From Paroceanicella profunda (GTDB lineage: Bacteria > Pseudomonadota > Alphaproteobacteria > Rhodobacterales > Rhodobacteraceae): DNA of 64,000 nt. The stretch lies in NCBI RefSeq assembly GCF_005887635.2, contig NZ_CP040818.1:3192501-3256500 (forward strand). Reading direction: 5' to 3'. Both the position numbers and the translations under genes were made by a program. Positions 11,065 to 20,696 of the stretch are shown one piece after another (the first letter of the stretch is position 1; each line of letters begins with the position of its first letter). Under the pieces are notes generated by a model. It ran no database searches. It was not told where the DNA came from and saw nothing but the letters and a program-made list of their open reading frames with translations.

Positions 11065-11092
11065 AAAATAGTGTATTCCGCGCGAGTTGCAA
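11065..11092 (-). promoter_or_regulatory. Possible infC promoter
   Basis: On the minus strand TTGCAA (11087-11092) and TATTTT (11065-11070) are separated by 16 bp, in one of the few AT-rich patches of the thrS-infC interval. This would give a leader of roughly 60 nt before the AUA start. It is a weak pattern match only. Confidence 0.35.
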
Positions 11093-11104
11093 TGCCCCAA
11101 TCGC

Positions 11105-11129
11105 TCCGGGCCGCGCAGAACGGCCCGGA
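11105..11129 (-). terminator. Hairpin downstream of thrS
   Basis: A perfect 9-bp GC-rich stem (TCCGGGCCG / CGGCCCGGA) with a 7-nt loop begins about 20 nt after the thrS stop. No clear T run follows on the minus strand, so termination may be partial. Confidence 0.5.
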
Positions 11130-11150
11130 ACTTTCACAAATTCACCGCAA

Positions 11151-13100
11151 TCAGCGCAGATCGGGCGGCAGCGCTTCGGTGGCGAGGCTGGTGAGCACCT
11201 CGTCGAGGGCCATGACCTTCTGGCCGTTTTCGCCCAGAACGCGCATGGACACGCTGCGCGCCTCCACCTCCTGGCGCCCCAGCGCGAGGATCACCGGCAC
11301 CTTGCCCACCGAGTGCTCGCGCACCTTGTAGTTGATCTTCTCGTTGCGCTTGTCGGCCTCGGCGCGCAGGCCGCGGGCGCGCAGGGCGGCCACGACCTCG
11401 TCGACATACTCATCCGCATCCGAGACGATCGAGGCCACCACCACCTGCCGGGGGGCCAGCCAGAGCGGGAAGCGCCCGGCGTAGTTCTCGATCAGGATGC
11501 CGATGAAGCGCTCGAAGGAGCCGAGGATGGCGCGGTGGAGCATGACGGGGCGGTGCTTGGCCCCGTCCTCGCCCACATACTCGGCCTCCAGCCGCTCGGG
11601 CAGCACGAAATCGGCCTGGAAGGTGCCGCACTGCCACTCGCGCCCGATGGCATCGGTGAGCTTGAAGTCCAGCTTCGGCCCGTAGAAGGCGCCCTCGCCG
11701 GGGTCGACCACGTAATCGTTGGTGACCTTGCGCACCGCGCCCTCCAGCGCCGCCTCCGCCTTGTCCCAGATCTCGTCGGAGCCGGCGCGCACCTCCGGCC
11801 GGGTGGAGAACTTGATGTCGAAGCTGGCAAACCCGAGGTCGCGGTAGACGGTGGAGAGCAGGGTGATGAACTTCGCCGTCTCCGCCTCGATCTGGTCCTC
11901 GGTGCAGAAGATATGCGCATCGTCCTGGGTGAAGCCGCGCACGCGCATCAGCCCGTGCATGGAGCCGGAGCTCTCATAGCGGTGGCAGGCGCCGAACTCG
12001 GCCATGCGCAGCGGCAGGTCGCGGTAGCTCTTCAGGCCCTGATTGTAGATCTGCACGTGGCAGGGGCAGTTCATCGGCTTCAGGGCGTTCACGCGCTTCT
12101 CGTTCGCATGTTCCTCATCGATCTCGGTGATGAACATGTTCTCGCGGTACTTCTCCCAGTGGCCGGAGGCCTCCCAGAGCTTGCGGTCCACCACCTGGGG
12201 CGTGCGCACCTCGCGGTAGTCCGCCGCGGTGAGGCGGCGGCGCATGTAATCCTCCAGCGTGCGGTAGAGCGACCAGCCGTTGGGGTGCCAGAACACCATG
12301 CCCGGGGCCTCTTCCTGCAGGTGGAAGAGGTCCATCTCGCGGCCCAGGCGGCGGTGGTCGCGCTTCGCGGCCTCCTCCAGCATGGTGAGATAGGCGGTGA
12401 GGTCGGCCTTGGTGCGGAAGGCGACACCGTAGATGCGCTGGAGCATCTTGTTGCGGCTGTCGCCGCGCCAGTAGGCGCCGGCCACACTCATCAGCTTGAA
12501 CGCGTCGCGCGGCACCTGCCCGGTGTGGACGAGATGCGGGCCGCGGCAGAGGTCCTGCCAATGGCCGTGCCAGTACATGCGGATGGCCTGGTTCTCGGGA
12601 ATGGCGTTCACCAGCTCCACCTTGAAGGGCTCGCCGGTCTTCTCGTAATGGGCGATGGCGTCGTCACGGCTCCAGAGCTCGGTGCGCACGGTGTCGCGCG
12701 CATCGATGATCTTGCGCATGCGCTGCTCGATGGCCTCGAGATCCTCGGGCGAGAAGGGCTCGTCCCGGTCGAAGTCGTAGTACCAGCCGTTCTCGATCAC
12801 CGGGCCGATGGTGACCTTCGTGTCCGGCCACAGCTCCTGCACCGCGCGGGCCATGATATGGGCGCAGTCATGGCGGATGAGTTCGAGCGCCTGCGCCTCG
12901 TCCTTCATCGTGTGGATGGCGAGGGTGGCGTCCGTGTCGATCGGGCGCGAGAGGTCGCTGAAGGTGCCGTTCACCGTGACGGCAATGGCGGCCTTGGCGA
13001 GCGACTTGGAGATGTCGGCGGCCACGTCCATGCCGGTCACGCCGGCCTCGTAGTCGCGCGTCGCGCCATCGGGCAGGGTGATGGTGATGGGGGAGGTCAT
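11151..13100 (-). CDS. thrS: Threonyl-tRNA synthetase
   Basis: A 649-residue class II synthetase that charges tRNA-Thr in the cytoplasm. The order of domains is TGS (about 1-65), the editing domain with [16 protein letters not shown], the catalytic core with zinc-site [10 protein letters not shown] and the motif 2 region [15 protein letters not shown], then the C-terminal anticodon-binding domain. The ATG follows AAGGAG at a good distance. It lies upstream of infC on the same strand with a 155-bp gap containing a hairpin and a possible promoter. The thrS-infC neighbourhood is common in bacteria. Confidence 0.98.
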   Translation of the reverse strand: MTSPITITLPDGATRDYEAGVTGMDVAADISKSLAKAAIAVTVNGTFSDLSRPIDTDATLAIHTMKDEAQALELIRHDCAHIMARAVQELWPDTKVTIGPVIENGWYYDFDRDEPFSPEDLEAIEQRMRKIIDARDTVRTELWSRDDAIAHYEKTGEPFKVELVNAIPENQAIRMYWHGHWQDLCRGPHLVHTGQVPRDAFKLMSVAGAYWRGDSRNKMLQRIYGVAFRTKADLTAYLTMLEEAAKRDHRRLGREMDLFHLQEEAPGMVFWHPNGWSLYRTLEDYMRRRLTAADYREVRTPQVVDRKLWEASGHWEKYRENMFITEIDEEHANEKRVNALKPMNCPCHVQIYNQGLKSYRDLPLRMAEFGACHRYESSGSMHGLMRVRGFTQDDAHIFCTEDQIEAETAKFITLLSTVYRDLGFASFDIKFSTRPEVRAGSDEIWDKAEAALEGAVRKVTNDYVVDPGEGAFYGPKLDFKLTDAIGREWQCGTFQADFVLPERLEAEYVGEDGAKHRPVMLHRAILGSFERFIGILIENYAGRFPLWLAPRQVVVASIVSDADEYVDEVVAALRARGLRAEADKRNEKINYKVREHSVGKVPVILALGRQEVEARSVSMRVLGENGQKVMALDEVLTSLATEALPPDLR

Positions 13101-13178
13101 GGGTGACTCCTTCAGGTTCGGCGCCTACGGAACGCCCGGTTTGTGGGAGCGCCACAAATGCGCAACCGCGCGGTGGTG

Positions 13179-14084
13179 TCAAGCCGAACCCGCCGGCGGG
13201 GCGGGCCTGCGCGTGACCAGCACGATCCCCAGCCCCACCAGCGCCAGCGCGCCCACCACGCGGCCGGAGATCGGCTCGCCCAGCAGCAGCCAGCCGAACA
13301 GCACCCCGAAGACCGGTGAGAGGAAGCCGTAGCTCGCCACATCGGAGGTGGGATAGACCGAAAGCACCCAGAACCACGCCACGAAGGACACCGAGACCAC
13401 CGCCACCACCTGCACGGCGAAGAGGCCCATCAGGCCGGGGGTGACGCTGCGCACCGCCTCGCCGAGGAACGGCGTGAGCGCGAGCAGCACGGGCGCGGAG
13501 AGGCCGAGCTGATAGAGCAGCTGCATTTCCGCCGTGGCACGGTTCAGCCGGCTGAGCCGCACGAGGAGCACGAGCGTGGTCCAGCAGAAGGAGGCGGCGA
13601 GGCACATCAGGTCGCCCGTCAGCGCCTGCGCGGTGTGGGGAGCGGCATTGCCCGAGAGCGCTAGAACCACGCCGCCGATGGCCAGGGCGAGGCCCAGCAG
13701 CCGCCGGGGCGTGAGCCGCTCACCGGGGATGAGCACATGCGCCGCCGCCGCAACCCAGATCGGCATGGTGTAGAACAGGATCGAGGAACGGGTGACCGAG
13801 GTATATTCCAACCCGTTGAACAGCAGGCCGAATTCCACCGAGAAGATCACCCCGGAGAGCAGGCCCGGCCACAGGCTGCCGTCGGTGAGCGAGAGTTTCC
13901 GCCCGCGCCAGCGCGCCCAGCCCAGGATCAGCACGAAGGCGAGGGCGGAGCGCAGACCGGCCTGGAACACCGGGTGGAAGGCGCCGTTCACCAGCTTGAT
14001 CATCACCTGGTTCAGCCCCATCGCCAGCGCGAAGCCGATCAGCACGGACGCTCCGAGCGCGTCGATCCGGGTCTTACGGGGCAT
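13179..14084 (-). CDS. DMT superfamily (EamA) transporter
   Basis: A 301-residue membrane protein with about ten predicted spans arranged as two EamA repeats. The second repeat ends in the characteristic LSPVFGVLFGWLLLGEPIS. Members export amino acids, nucleobases or metabolites; the substrate here is unknown. It is separate from the second DMT gene at 21324-22235, from which it differs clearly. Its start MPRKTRIDALG precedes the first membrane span directly. Confidence 0.9.
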   Translation of the reverse strand: MPRKTRIDALGASVLIGFALAMGLNQVMIKLVNGAFHPVFQAGLRSALAFVLILGWARWRGRKLSLTDGSLWPGLLSGVIFSVEFGLLFNGLEYTSVTRSSILFYTMPIWVAAAAHVLIPGERLTPRRLLGLALAIGGVVLALSGNAAPHTAQALTGDLMCLAASFCWTTLVLLVRLSRLNRATAEMQLLYQLGLSAPVLLALTPFLGEAVRSVTPGLMGLFAVQVVAVVSVSFVAWFWVLSVYPTSDVASYGFLSPVFGVLFGWLLLGEPISGRVVGALALVGLGIVLVTRRPAPPAGSA

Positions 14085-14166
14085 GGACGGGGGTCCGGGG
14101 TGAAGGAGCGGGCCGGGAGGAACGGGGCCGGGAAGGCCGGCGGCGCGCCCGGGGGCGCGGGCGGGA

Positions 14167-14988
14167 TCAGCGGTCGTCCATCAGCTCCCGCGAGGTGATT
14201 TCGGCCACCTGTTCGAGGATGGGGGTGGAGGAGAGCGGATGCTCGTCCGTGCGCACCGCGTCAGGACGGTCCACCCTGAGCCAGCGCCCGCCCTGGTAGA
14301 TCTCGAACGGGCGGTAGCGCGCTTTGTAGGCCATCTTCGGGCTGCCGGGCACCCAGTAGCCGAGATAGACGAAGGGCAATTGCGCGTCCCCCGCGATGCG
14401 GATGTGATCAAGGATCATGAAGGCGCCGAGGCTGCGCTTCTCCAGCGCGGTGTCGAAGAAGGAATAGACCATGGACACGCCGTCCGCGAGCAGGTCGGTG
14501 AGGCAGACGGCAATGAGCCGGTCATTCTCCTCCGGCAGGCGGTATTCCACCACGCGGGTGCGCACCGGGCTCTCCTCGATCATCGCGGCGAACTCGATCT
14601 CGTCCATCTCCGCCATGCCGCCATCGGCGTGGCGGGCGTCGAGATAGGCGCGGAACAGCTCGAACTGCTCCTCCGTCGCCCAGGGGGCGTTGGAGCGGCG
14701 CACGATGTCGGAATTGCGCTTCAGCACCCGGGCCTGCGAGCGCGAGGGCCTGAAGTCCGCCACCGGCAGGCGGGCGGAGAGGCAGGCGGCACAATCCGCG
14801 CAGGAGGGGCGGTAGAGCACGTTCTGGCTGCGCCGGAACCCCTTGCGCGACAGCGTGTCGTTCAGCGCCACCGAATTGTCCCCGTAAAGCGCGGTGAACA
14901 GCTTCCGCTCCTGGCGGCCGGCCAGATAGGGGCACGGCTGGGGGGCCGTGACGAAGAACTGGGGCGTGAGGGTACCGGTGTGGCGCAT
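14167..14988 (-). CDS. bpt: Leucyl/arginyl-tRNA--protein transferase (Bpt/Ate family)
   Basis: A 273-residue aminoacyl-tRNA protein transferase of the ATE fold. The N-terminal cysteine region is complete (C19 in PQPCPYL, then CADCAAC at 63-69), and the C-terminal GNAT-like half includes the family block [19 protein letters not shown]. In Alphaproteobacteria this family is usually Bpt, which adds Leu to N-terminal Asp or Glu and feeds the N-degron (ClpS/ClpAP) pathway. An Arg-specific activity cannot be excluded from sequence. Confidence 0.93.
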   Translation of the reverse strand: MRHTGTLTPQFFVTAPQPCPYLAGRQERKLFTALYGDNSVALNDTLSRKGFRRSQNVLYRPSCADCAACLSARLPVADFRPSRSQARVLKRNSDIVRRSNAPWATEEQFELFRAYLDARHADGGMAEMDEIEFAAMIEESPVRTRVVEYRLPEENDRLIAVCLTDLLADGVSMVYSFFDTALEKRSLGAFMILDHIRIAGDAQLPFVYLGYWVPGSPKMAYKARYRPFEIYQGGRWLRVDRPDAVRTDEHPLSSTPILEQVAEITSRELMDDR

Positions 14989-15095
14989 GCGACCCTATTG
15001 TGCAGCAACTCGATTTAAAAAAGCCTAACAGCAAAATCGCCGGGCAAACAACCGCTTTCCCGGCGCACGGGCGGTCACGTGTTCCGGAGCCCGCG

Positions 15096-15542
15096 TCACA
15101 CGGGACGGTTGATCGCCGCGGTGCCGAGGATGAAGTCCGGAATGCCGCGTCCGGGCCGGGCGGCAACCATCAGCACCACGCTCGCGATCTGCAGCAGGCC
15201 GCCGGCGGCGTAGCAGACGAGGTAGAGCGCCGTGTGCAGGACCGCGAGACCGGAGGTGAGCCTGTCGCCGGTGACGGTGCGGATCTCGATGCCCATCATC
15301 CGCATGCCCAGCGTGGCCGAGCCGCCGGAGAGGGTCATCACCCGGTAGAGAAAGTCGATCACCGCCCAGACGCCCAGCGAGATGAAGAAGATCAGCCCCA
15401 GGCTGGGCAGCGCCAGCACGAACAGCGCCAGCGTGGTCAGCACGCCGACGATCACGATGTCGATGATCCAGGCGATGAAGCGGCGCAGCGGCACGCCGTC
15501 ATAGAACTGCGGGTCGTGATCCGGGTCGGGAAGTCCGTCCAT
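15096..15542 (-). CDS. RDD family membrane protein
   Basis: A 148-residue protein with about three membrane spans. It has the RDD family start RRFIAWIIDIVIVG, with Arg and Asp in the first helix, and the later GGSATLGMRMMGI segment. The ATG at 15542 (MDGLPDPDHDPQF) follows AGGA; a longer form extending to 15602 lacks support. Function is unknown, and some RDD proteins act in ion transport. It stands alone between bpt and the DUF2852 gene. Confidence 0.85.
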   Translation of the reverse strand: MDGLPDPDHDPQFYDGVPLRRFIAWIIDIVIVGVLTTLALFVLALPSLGLIFFISLGVWAVIDFLYRVMTLSGGSATLGMRMMGIEIRTVTGDRLTSGLAVLHTALYLVCYAAGGLLQIASVVLMVAARPGRGIPDFILGTAAINRPV

Positions 15543-15706
15543 GTCGTCCTCATGAGGGGGGAGTGGGCGCGCAGAGTGGCACGCGGGGCCGGGGCTGTCC
15601 ATCCGTGCGCGGGGCCCTGGCCGCGCATCGGCGCGGCGGGGGGAAGGCGGGGGCCTCCGCCCGGAGGGCCGGGAGGAGGCAGGGGCCGGCGGACCGGGCC
15701 GCAGGA

Positions 15707-16105
15707 TCAGACGACCACCTCGGCGTCGCTGCTGTCGTCGCGGCCGCGGCGGCGGTCGTCCATGAAGCGCTCGAACTCGGCCTGGTCCTTGGCGCGGCGC
15801 AGCCGCTCCATGAAGCCGCGGAAGGCGGTCTGCTCTTCCTCGAGACGGCGCAGGGTTTCCGCGCGGTATTCGTCGAAGGCCAGGTTGCCGGTGCTCTCGT
15901 GTTCGGTACGGCGATTGGCCCAGAAGGCCTTGCGGTTGCTCTTGCAGCCCATGCGTTTGCTCCAGATCATGTAGGCGAGAAGGAAAAGGCCCAGCGGCCA
16001 GAAAACCACGAATCCCAGCACCATGCTGGCGATCCAGGCCGGTCTGCCCCTGGCGTCGAGCCAGGTTTCAACGTCCTTCAACCTGTTGGTGAGTGTGTCG
16101 ATCAT
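15707..16105 (-). CDS. DUF2852 domain-containing protein
   Basis: A 132-residue protein with one hydrophobic span (about residues 22-46, PAWIASMVLGFVVFWPLG) followed by a charged, probably coiled-coil tail rich in Arg and Glu (about residues 78-125). This matches DUF2852, a small alphaproteobacterial membrane family with no assigned function. The coding region ends in a short acidic/valine tail. Nothing in the neighbourhood suggests a role. Confidence 0.88.
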   Translation of the reverse strand: MIDTLTNRLKDVETWLDARGRPAWIASMVLGFVVFWPLGLFLLAYMIWSKRMGCKSNRKAFWANRRTEHESTGNLAFDEYRAETLRRLEEEQTAFRGFMERLRRAKDQAEFERFMDDRRRGRDDSSDAEVVV

Positions 16106-16220
16106 GAGTCCTCGTTGCTCCGATGTGAATGTTAATCACATTTACATATGTGGGAGGCGCGACGCGGCCTGCAAGAGGGTCGAGGGGAAATTTCGCATGG
16201 CGCGCGGGGGCGGGCCGCGC

Positions 16221-16856
16221 TCAGTCGAAGTCCGGCAGCAGGCCGAGGCCGCGCAGGTAGATCGCGGAGCCGGATTCCAGCAGTTCCTCGGGGGAGAACG
16301 GCGCCCGGCGGCCCGGCCCGCCCCGGGTGAACAGCTCCACCACCCCGTGCGACAGCGCCCAGATGTGATGGCTCACCATGCTGGTGGGCGGCCGCTTTTC
16401 GGGGGGGAGGTGGGCGAAGAGTTGCTCCGCCGAGCGGTTCAGAACCCCGATGGCCCGGCCGGCGGCATCGTTGAGATCGGCGCTGCCGGCGATGGAGAGG
16501 CCGGATTCGAACATGGCGATGTAATGGCCGGGATGGGTGCGGGCGAAGTCGAGATAGGCCCGGCCCACCGCCTCGAAGGCGCGCAGGGGCGAGCCGGGCG
16601 CGCGGGCGCGGGCGGCCTCGAGCTGTTCGGCGAAGATCAGGAAGCCGCGCCGGGCCACTTCGGCGATGAGTTCCTCGCGGCCCTTGAAGTGCCGGTAGGG
16701 CGCGGCCGGGCTCACGCCCGCGGCCCGTGCGGCCTCGGCAATGGTGAAGCCCTGCGGCCCGCGCTCCTCGATCAGGGCGATGGCAGCATCCACCAGCGCC
16801 TCGCGCAGGTTGCCGTGATGATAGCCGCGCCGGCCGGTCTTCTCGTCGTCTGCCAT
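16221..16856 (-). CDS. TetR/AcrR family transcriptional regulator
   Basis: A 211-residue regulator with an N-terminal TetR helix-turn-helix (GFTIAEAARAAGVSPAAPY followed by RHFKGREELIAEV) and a ligand-binding C-terminal domain with a WHG-type TetR_C segment. The ATG at 16856 follows AGAGGA at 4 nt spacing; a longer ORF form has no such signal. Its targets are unknown. It lies downstream of ppk2 on the same strand with a 44-bp gap and could be co-transcribed. Confidence 0.9.
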   Translation of the reverse strand: MADDEKTGRRGYHHGNLREALVDAAIALIEERGPQGFTIAEAARAAGVSPAAPYRHFKGREELIAEVARRGFLIFAEQLEAARARAPGSPLRAFEAVGRAYLDFARTHPGHYIAMFESGLSIAGSADLNDAAGRAIGVLNRSAEQLFAHLPPEKRPPTSMVSHHIWALSHGVVELFTRGGPGRRAPFSPEELLESGSAIYLRGLGLLPDFD

Positions 16857-16900
16857 GCTTTCCTCTAACCGAGCGCGCGGGCGGAGGGAAGCGGCGGCAT

Positions 16901-17833
16901 TCACACGTTCTCGTCGGGCATGATTTCCGGGCCGCCGCAGAGCGCGGTGTCCGTCTTGCCGATGGCTGCGAAATCCTTGCCGGCATAGGGCAGGGTGTTG
17001 AGCACATGGCGAATGGCGGCCAGCCGGGCGCGCTTCTTGTCATCGGTGCGCACCACGGTCCAGGGGATCACCGGGTTGTGGCTGGCCTCGAACATCTCGC
17101 GGATCGCCTCGGAATAGGCGTCCCAGCGCGAGAGGCCCTGCACGTCGATGGGCGAAAGCTTCCAGTGCTTGAGCGGGTCTTCCTCGCGGGCCAGGAAGCG
17201 GTTGAGCTGCTCGGCGCGGCTGACCGTCAGCCAGATCTTGATCAGGTGGATGCCATCCTCGACCAGCATCGATTCGAACTGCGGCGCCTGGGCGAAGAAA
17301 TCGGCCCGCTGTTTCGGGGTGCAGAAGCCGAACACCGGTTCGACCACCGCGCGGTTGTACCAGGAGCGGTCGAAGAAGGCGATCTCGCCGGCGGAGGGCA
17401 GGTGGCGGATGTAGCGCTGGAAATACCATTGCCCCGCTTCCACGTCCGACGGGGTGGAGAGGGCCACCACCCGGGCGGTGCGCGGATTCAGGTTCTCGGT
17501 GAAGCGCTTGATGGTGCCGCCCTTGCCGGCCGCGTCGCGCCCCTCGAACAGCACGACCACCCGCGCCCCGCTGCGCCGGACCCAGTCATGCATGCGCACC
17601 AGCTCGATCTGCAGCGGCGCCATCTGGCGGGCATACTCCTTCTTGGAGATGCGCCTGGAGTAGGGGTAGCTGGGAGAGAGGATGTCCTTCTTCCCGGCGG
17701 CCTCGATGGCCTGGCGGATCTTCTTCGGCGCCTTGTTGCGGAAGAAATGCCGCACGGCGTCGGGCTTCGGCGCGTCGTCGGTGATCGGGGCGGGCCCGCC
17801 CTGCTCGGCATGCTCTGCGCTCAACTCGTCCAT
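16901..17833 (-). CDS. ppk2: Polyphosphate kinase 2
   Basis: A 310-residue PPK2 family kinase that transfers phosphate between polyphosphate and nucleotides. Walker A is [16 protein letters not shown] and Walker B is [10 protein letters not shown]. The family block [17 protein letters not shown] is present in the C-terminal half. The start [13 protein letters not shown] at 17833 has a GGAG upstream. Single-domain PPK2 proteins of this length are usually class I, favouring ADP or GDP as acceptor, but nucleotide specificity is not readable here. Confidence 0.94.
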   Translation of the reverse strand: MDELSAEHAEQGGPAPITDDAPKPDAVRHFFRNKAPKKIRQAIEAAGKKDILSPSYPYSRRISKKEYARQMAPLQIELVRMHDWVRRSGARVVVLFEGRDAAGKGGTIKRFTENLNPRTARVVALSTPSDVEAGQWYFQRYIRHLPSAGEIAFFDRSWYNRAVVEPVFGFCTPKQRADFFAQAPQFESMLVEDGIHLIKIWLTVSRAEQLNRFLAREEDPLKHWKLSPIDVQGLSRWDAYSEAIREMFEASHNPVIPWTVVRTDDKKRARLAAIRHVLNTLPYAGKDFAAIGKTDTALCGGPEIMPDENV

Positions 17834-17926
17834 CTCCGGCTCCCTGCTGCGGGCCCGGCCGACACGGCCCGGCCCATCCCGGTGCAACGCCCGGGGCGGG
17901 GCGCAGGTTTCACCCCGGGCGCGGAT

Positions 17927-18838
17927 TCAGCGGCCGATGTCGTTCAGATCGTAGGGGCAGGACTGGTAGATGTCATTCAGCCAGTTGCCGTAGAACAGGT
18001 GCGCATGGCTGCGCCAGCCGTTGCGTGGCGGGCGCGCGGGGTCGTCCTTCGGGTAGTAGTTCACCGGAACGTGGATCGGCCGGCCCTGGGCCACGTCGCG
18101 GTCATACTCCTCCTTCAGCGTGCCGGTCTCATATTCGAGGTGGTTGAACATGTAGAGCGCGTTGTGGGCCTGATCGTCGACGAGGCAGGGGCCGCTGTCA
18201 TCGGAATCCGCCAGAACCTCCAGCCCCGGCGGCAGGTCCGCCTCGCGGATCTCGGTCCAGCGGCTCACCGGCACGATGAAACTGTCGTCGAAGCCGCGCA
18301 GAACCGGTGCCGTGGACACCCGCACCCGGTGCTCGAAACAGCCGAAGCTCTTTTCCGCCAGCGTGTGCTTGGGCACGCCGTGGAAGTGGTTCAGCATCGC
18401 CTGCGCGCCCCAGCACACGCCGAGCGTGCGGTGCACGTTGGTCTGGGTCCAGTCGAAGATGCGGCGCAGCTCGTCCCAGTAGGTGACCTGGTCGTACTCC
18501 AGCAGCTCGATGGGCGCGCCGGTGATGATGAGCCCGTCGAACTTGCGGTGCTTCGCCGCCTCGAAGGTGGCGTAGAAGCTCTCCATATGCGCGGGCGCGG
18601 TGTGGCGGGACTGGTGCTCGGTCATCCGGATGAGGCTGAATTCCACCTGCAGCGCGGTGGAGCCGATGAGGCGGACGAACTGCGTCTCCGTCTGCACCTT
18701 CTTGGGCATCAGGTTCAGCAGCGCGATCTGCAGCGGACGGATGTCCTGATGCAATGCCATCTCCTCGGACATCACCATCACACCTTCGCGGCTGAGCACG
18801 TCGTAGGCGGGCAGGTCTCCGGGGATCTTGATCGGCAT
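17927..18838 (-). CDS. metA: Homoserine O-acyltransferase MetA (predicted acetyl-CoA type)
   Basis: A 303-residue MetA, which acylates homoserine in the first committed step of methionine synthesis. The catalytic C142 lies in GVCWGAQA, and the His/Glu pair lies in FNHLEYE (H233, E235). Residue 111 is Glu (GAPIELLEY). In this family Glu111 goes with acetyl-CoA and Gly111 with succinyl-CoA, so the enzyme is probably MetAA. The ATG follows GGGAG, which lies within a predicted hairpin of the leader RNA (next entry), suggesting control at translation. Confidence 0.95.
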   Translation of the reverse strand: MPIKIPGDLPAYDVLSREGVMVMSEEMALHQDIRPLQIALLNLMPKKVQTETQFVRLIGSTALQVEFSLIRMTEHQSRHTAPAHMESFYATFEAAKHRKFDGLIITGAPIELLEYDQVTYWDELRRIFDWTQTNVHRTLGVCWGAQAMLNHFHGVPKHTLAEKSFGCFEHRVRVSTAPVLRGFDDSFIVPVSRWTEIREADLPPGLEVLADSDDSGPCLVDDQAHNALYMFNHLEYETGTLKEEYDRDVAQGRPIHVPVNYYPKDDPARPPRNGWRSHAHLFYGNWLNDIYQSCPYDLNDIGR

Positions 18839-18900
18839 TGCATTTGCTCCCTTCAGTCAGGAGCAGGGAGATAGGCCAGTGGAGGCCGTATTGCAAATGA
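18839..18900 (-). ncRNA. Structured metA leader RNA, candidate riboswitch
   Basis: Read on the minus strand, the 62 nt before metA fold into a three-way junction. P1 is CATTTGC (18893-18899) with GCAAATG (18841-18847). P2 is ATAcGGCC with GGCCTAT around a TCCACT loop. P3 is CTCCCT (18865-18870) with AGGGAG (18847-18852). P3 contains the metA ribosome-binding site. An alternative hairpin GCTCC/GGAGC would also cover it. The sequence does not match the SAM-II or SAM/SAH consensus as I know them. Ligand and function are inferred only. Confidence 0.5.
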
Positions 18901-19071
18901 TCGGGCGCGGTTTCCCTTACGGAAGATTACGGCGGCCCACCGTTGCGGCCTCCGGGCGCATGGGCCCCGGGGGGCACCGGCGCCTCGCCGGCGGCCCGGC
19001 ATGGAGCAGACCGGCCGCAGCGGTGTGTCGTGCCGGGGCCGGAAGGGGGACAGCCGTCGGCGCCGGGCGCT

Positions 19072-19947
19072 TCAGCGCGGCGCGGGGCCGCGGGCGTCGA
19101 GCGCGCGGGAGACGAGGGCGTCGAACTCCTCCGCCGTGGTGACGTCGGCGATGTCATCCGCCTCCACCGTCACGCCCCAGTTGTCGGCGATGGCCTGGTA
19201 GAGCGGACGGCGGTGGCCCAGAAGCTGGGCGAAGCCGAAGCGGATGAAGTCGTCCGGGTTCACCGCGGCCTCCTCCACGCCCTTCTCCGAGAGGTAGCGG
19301 CTCCATTGCGCGCGCAGGAAGTCCTCGCGGTAGTACATCGGCTTGGGGGCACGGTCGAAGCGGGCCTTCAGGGCCTCCTCATGCGCCTCGGAGCCGCGGA
19401 TGTAGACGATCAGCATCGCCTCGCTCACCGGCTTCAGCACGCGGTCCTGCGGGTCCTGCGGGTCCACCACCTCGCAGATCGAGCCGGAGGTGTCGCAGAC
19501 GAAATGCGGGTAACCGTAGAGCATGCCGGCGCGCTCGATGAATTCACCCGCATCGCGCATCGCGGTGGCCTCGGCCGCGCGGTGGAGGCGCTGGCGGCGG
19601 CAGTATTCCTCGAAGGGGATGCCGCCCAGCTCCGCGTCACCCGGCTTGCCCAGCCAGTGCGACAGCGGCGCGAGGTTGTGGAAGGAGAGGTTCGAGCCGA
19701 TGTAGATCGAATCCGAACGCAGCATCTCGCGCAGCAGCGGCACCTTCATCGCCTCGCGCTTGAAGTCGTCGGCGATGTATTCGCCCAGGTAGCGCGTGCC
19801 GATGCGGAAATCGACGGAGTAGTGAAACCAGTCGCCAGCGTCGCGCAGGAGCTGGCTGATGCGGGTCTTGCCCACGCCCGACATGCCGATGAGCGCCACG
19901 GCCTTGTGGCGGGCGCCGAGCCAGTCACGGCCGCTGGAGTAGATCAT
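19072..19947 (-). CDS. Conserved P-loop ATPase
   Basis: A 291-residue protein with an N-terminal P-loop (IGMSGVGKTRIS, about residues 20-31). The remainder suggests a kinase-like or AAA-like nucleotide-binding fold, with a conserved-looking FVCDTSGSICEVVDP segment in the middle. I believe it belongs to an uncharacterised ATPase family frequent in Rhodobacterales, but I cannot name a function. It lies between ppa and metA on the same strand, with gaps of 82 and 233 bp, so it is probably its own unit or follows ppa. Confidence 0.75.
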   Translation of the reverse strand: MIYSSGRDWLGARHKAVALIGMSGVGKTRISQLLRDAGDWFHYSVDFRIGTRYLGEYIADDFKREAMKVPLLREMLRSDSIYIGSNLSFHNLAPLSHWLGKPGDAELGGIPFEEYCRRQRLHRAAEATAMRDAGEFIERAGMLYGYPHFVCDTSGSICEVVDPQDPQDRVLKPVSEAMLIVYIRGSEAHEEALKARFDRAPKPMYYREDFLRAQWSRYLSEKGVEEAAVNPDDFIRFGFAQLLGHRRPLYQAIADNWGVTVEADDIADVTTAEEFDALVSRALDARGPAPR

Positions 19948-20029
19948 TCGGGGGCGCTCCGCTGGGCGTCGGGAGAGGGGTGCGAAAGGCGGGCGGGCCC
20001 GCCTCTCGCCGTCACGGGGTCGCTCGGGC

Positions 20030-20569
20030 TCAGGCCTTGGCGACGGCGTCCACGGATTTCTGCAGGATGGTCTCGGCCTCGGCCTTGTCGCCCCAGCCGA
20101 TCACTTTCACCCACTTGCCCTCTTCGAGATCCTTGTAATGCTCGAAGAAGTGCTTGATGCGCTCGCGGGTCTTGGCCGGGATGTCTTCCAGGTCGTTGAT
20201 ATGGGCCTGGAACGGGTCGGTCTTCACGTGGGGGACGGCGATGAGCTTGTCGTCCATGCCGCCGTCGTCTTCCATCTTCAGCACGCCGACCGGGCGGCAG
20301 CGGATGACGACGCCGGGCTGCAGGGTGAAGTCGCACAGCACCAGAACGTCGGTCGGGTCACCGTCGTCATGCAGAGTGTTGGGCACGAAGCCGTAGTTGC
20401 AGGGGTAGAACATCGGGGTGTTCACGATGCGGTCGACGAACACGGCGCCGGAGTCCTTGTCGAGCTCGTATTTCACCGGCTGGCCGCCATTCGCGCCACC
20501 GGTGATCTCGATCACCACGTTGATGTCGGAGGGGGGGGTCTTGCCCGCCGGGATCTTGTCGATGTTCAT
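20030..20569 (-). CDS. ppa: Inorganic pyrophosphatase
   Basis: A 179-residue family I pyrophosphatase, hydrolysing PPi to phosphate in the cytoplasm. The typical blocks are present: INVVIEIT near the start, [20 protein letters not shown] with the metal-binding aspartates, and a later KTDPF block. The size fits the bacterial hexameric enzyme (about 175). The ATG at 20569 follows an AGGAG (CGAGGAGCACAAGC upstream). Confidence 0.97.
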   Translation of the reverse strand: MNIDKIPAGKTPPSDINVVIEITGGANGGQPVKYELDKDSGAVFVDRIVNTPMFYPCNYGFVPNTLHDDGDPTDVLVLCDFTLQPGVVIRCRPVGVLKMEDDGGMDDKLIAVPHVKTDPFQAHINDLEDIPAKTRERIKHFFEHYKDLEEGKWVKVIGWGDKAEAETILQKSVDAVAKA

Positions 20570-20696
20570 GCTTGTGCTCCTCGCACTGTCCGGTTGGTTC
20601 CACGGGCGCGCTTAGCACGGCCAGCGCCCCCTTCCAAGCCCCTCGTTGTGCAGGTGCAGCATGGCCGGGCGCCGCATGCCGCGGGCGCCGGGCCGC

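Noticed and set aside
18839..18900. Simple assignment of the metA leader as SAM-II
   Set aside because: The expected SAM-II pseudoknot core and its downstream GCTAAA-type strand are not present. The fold read here is a three-way junction.
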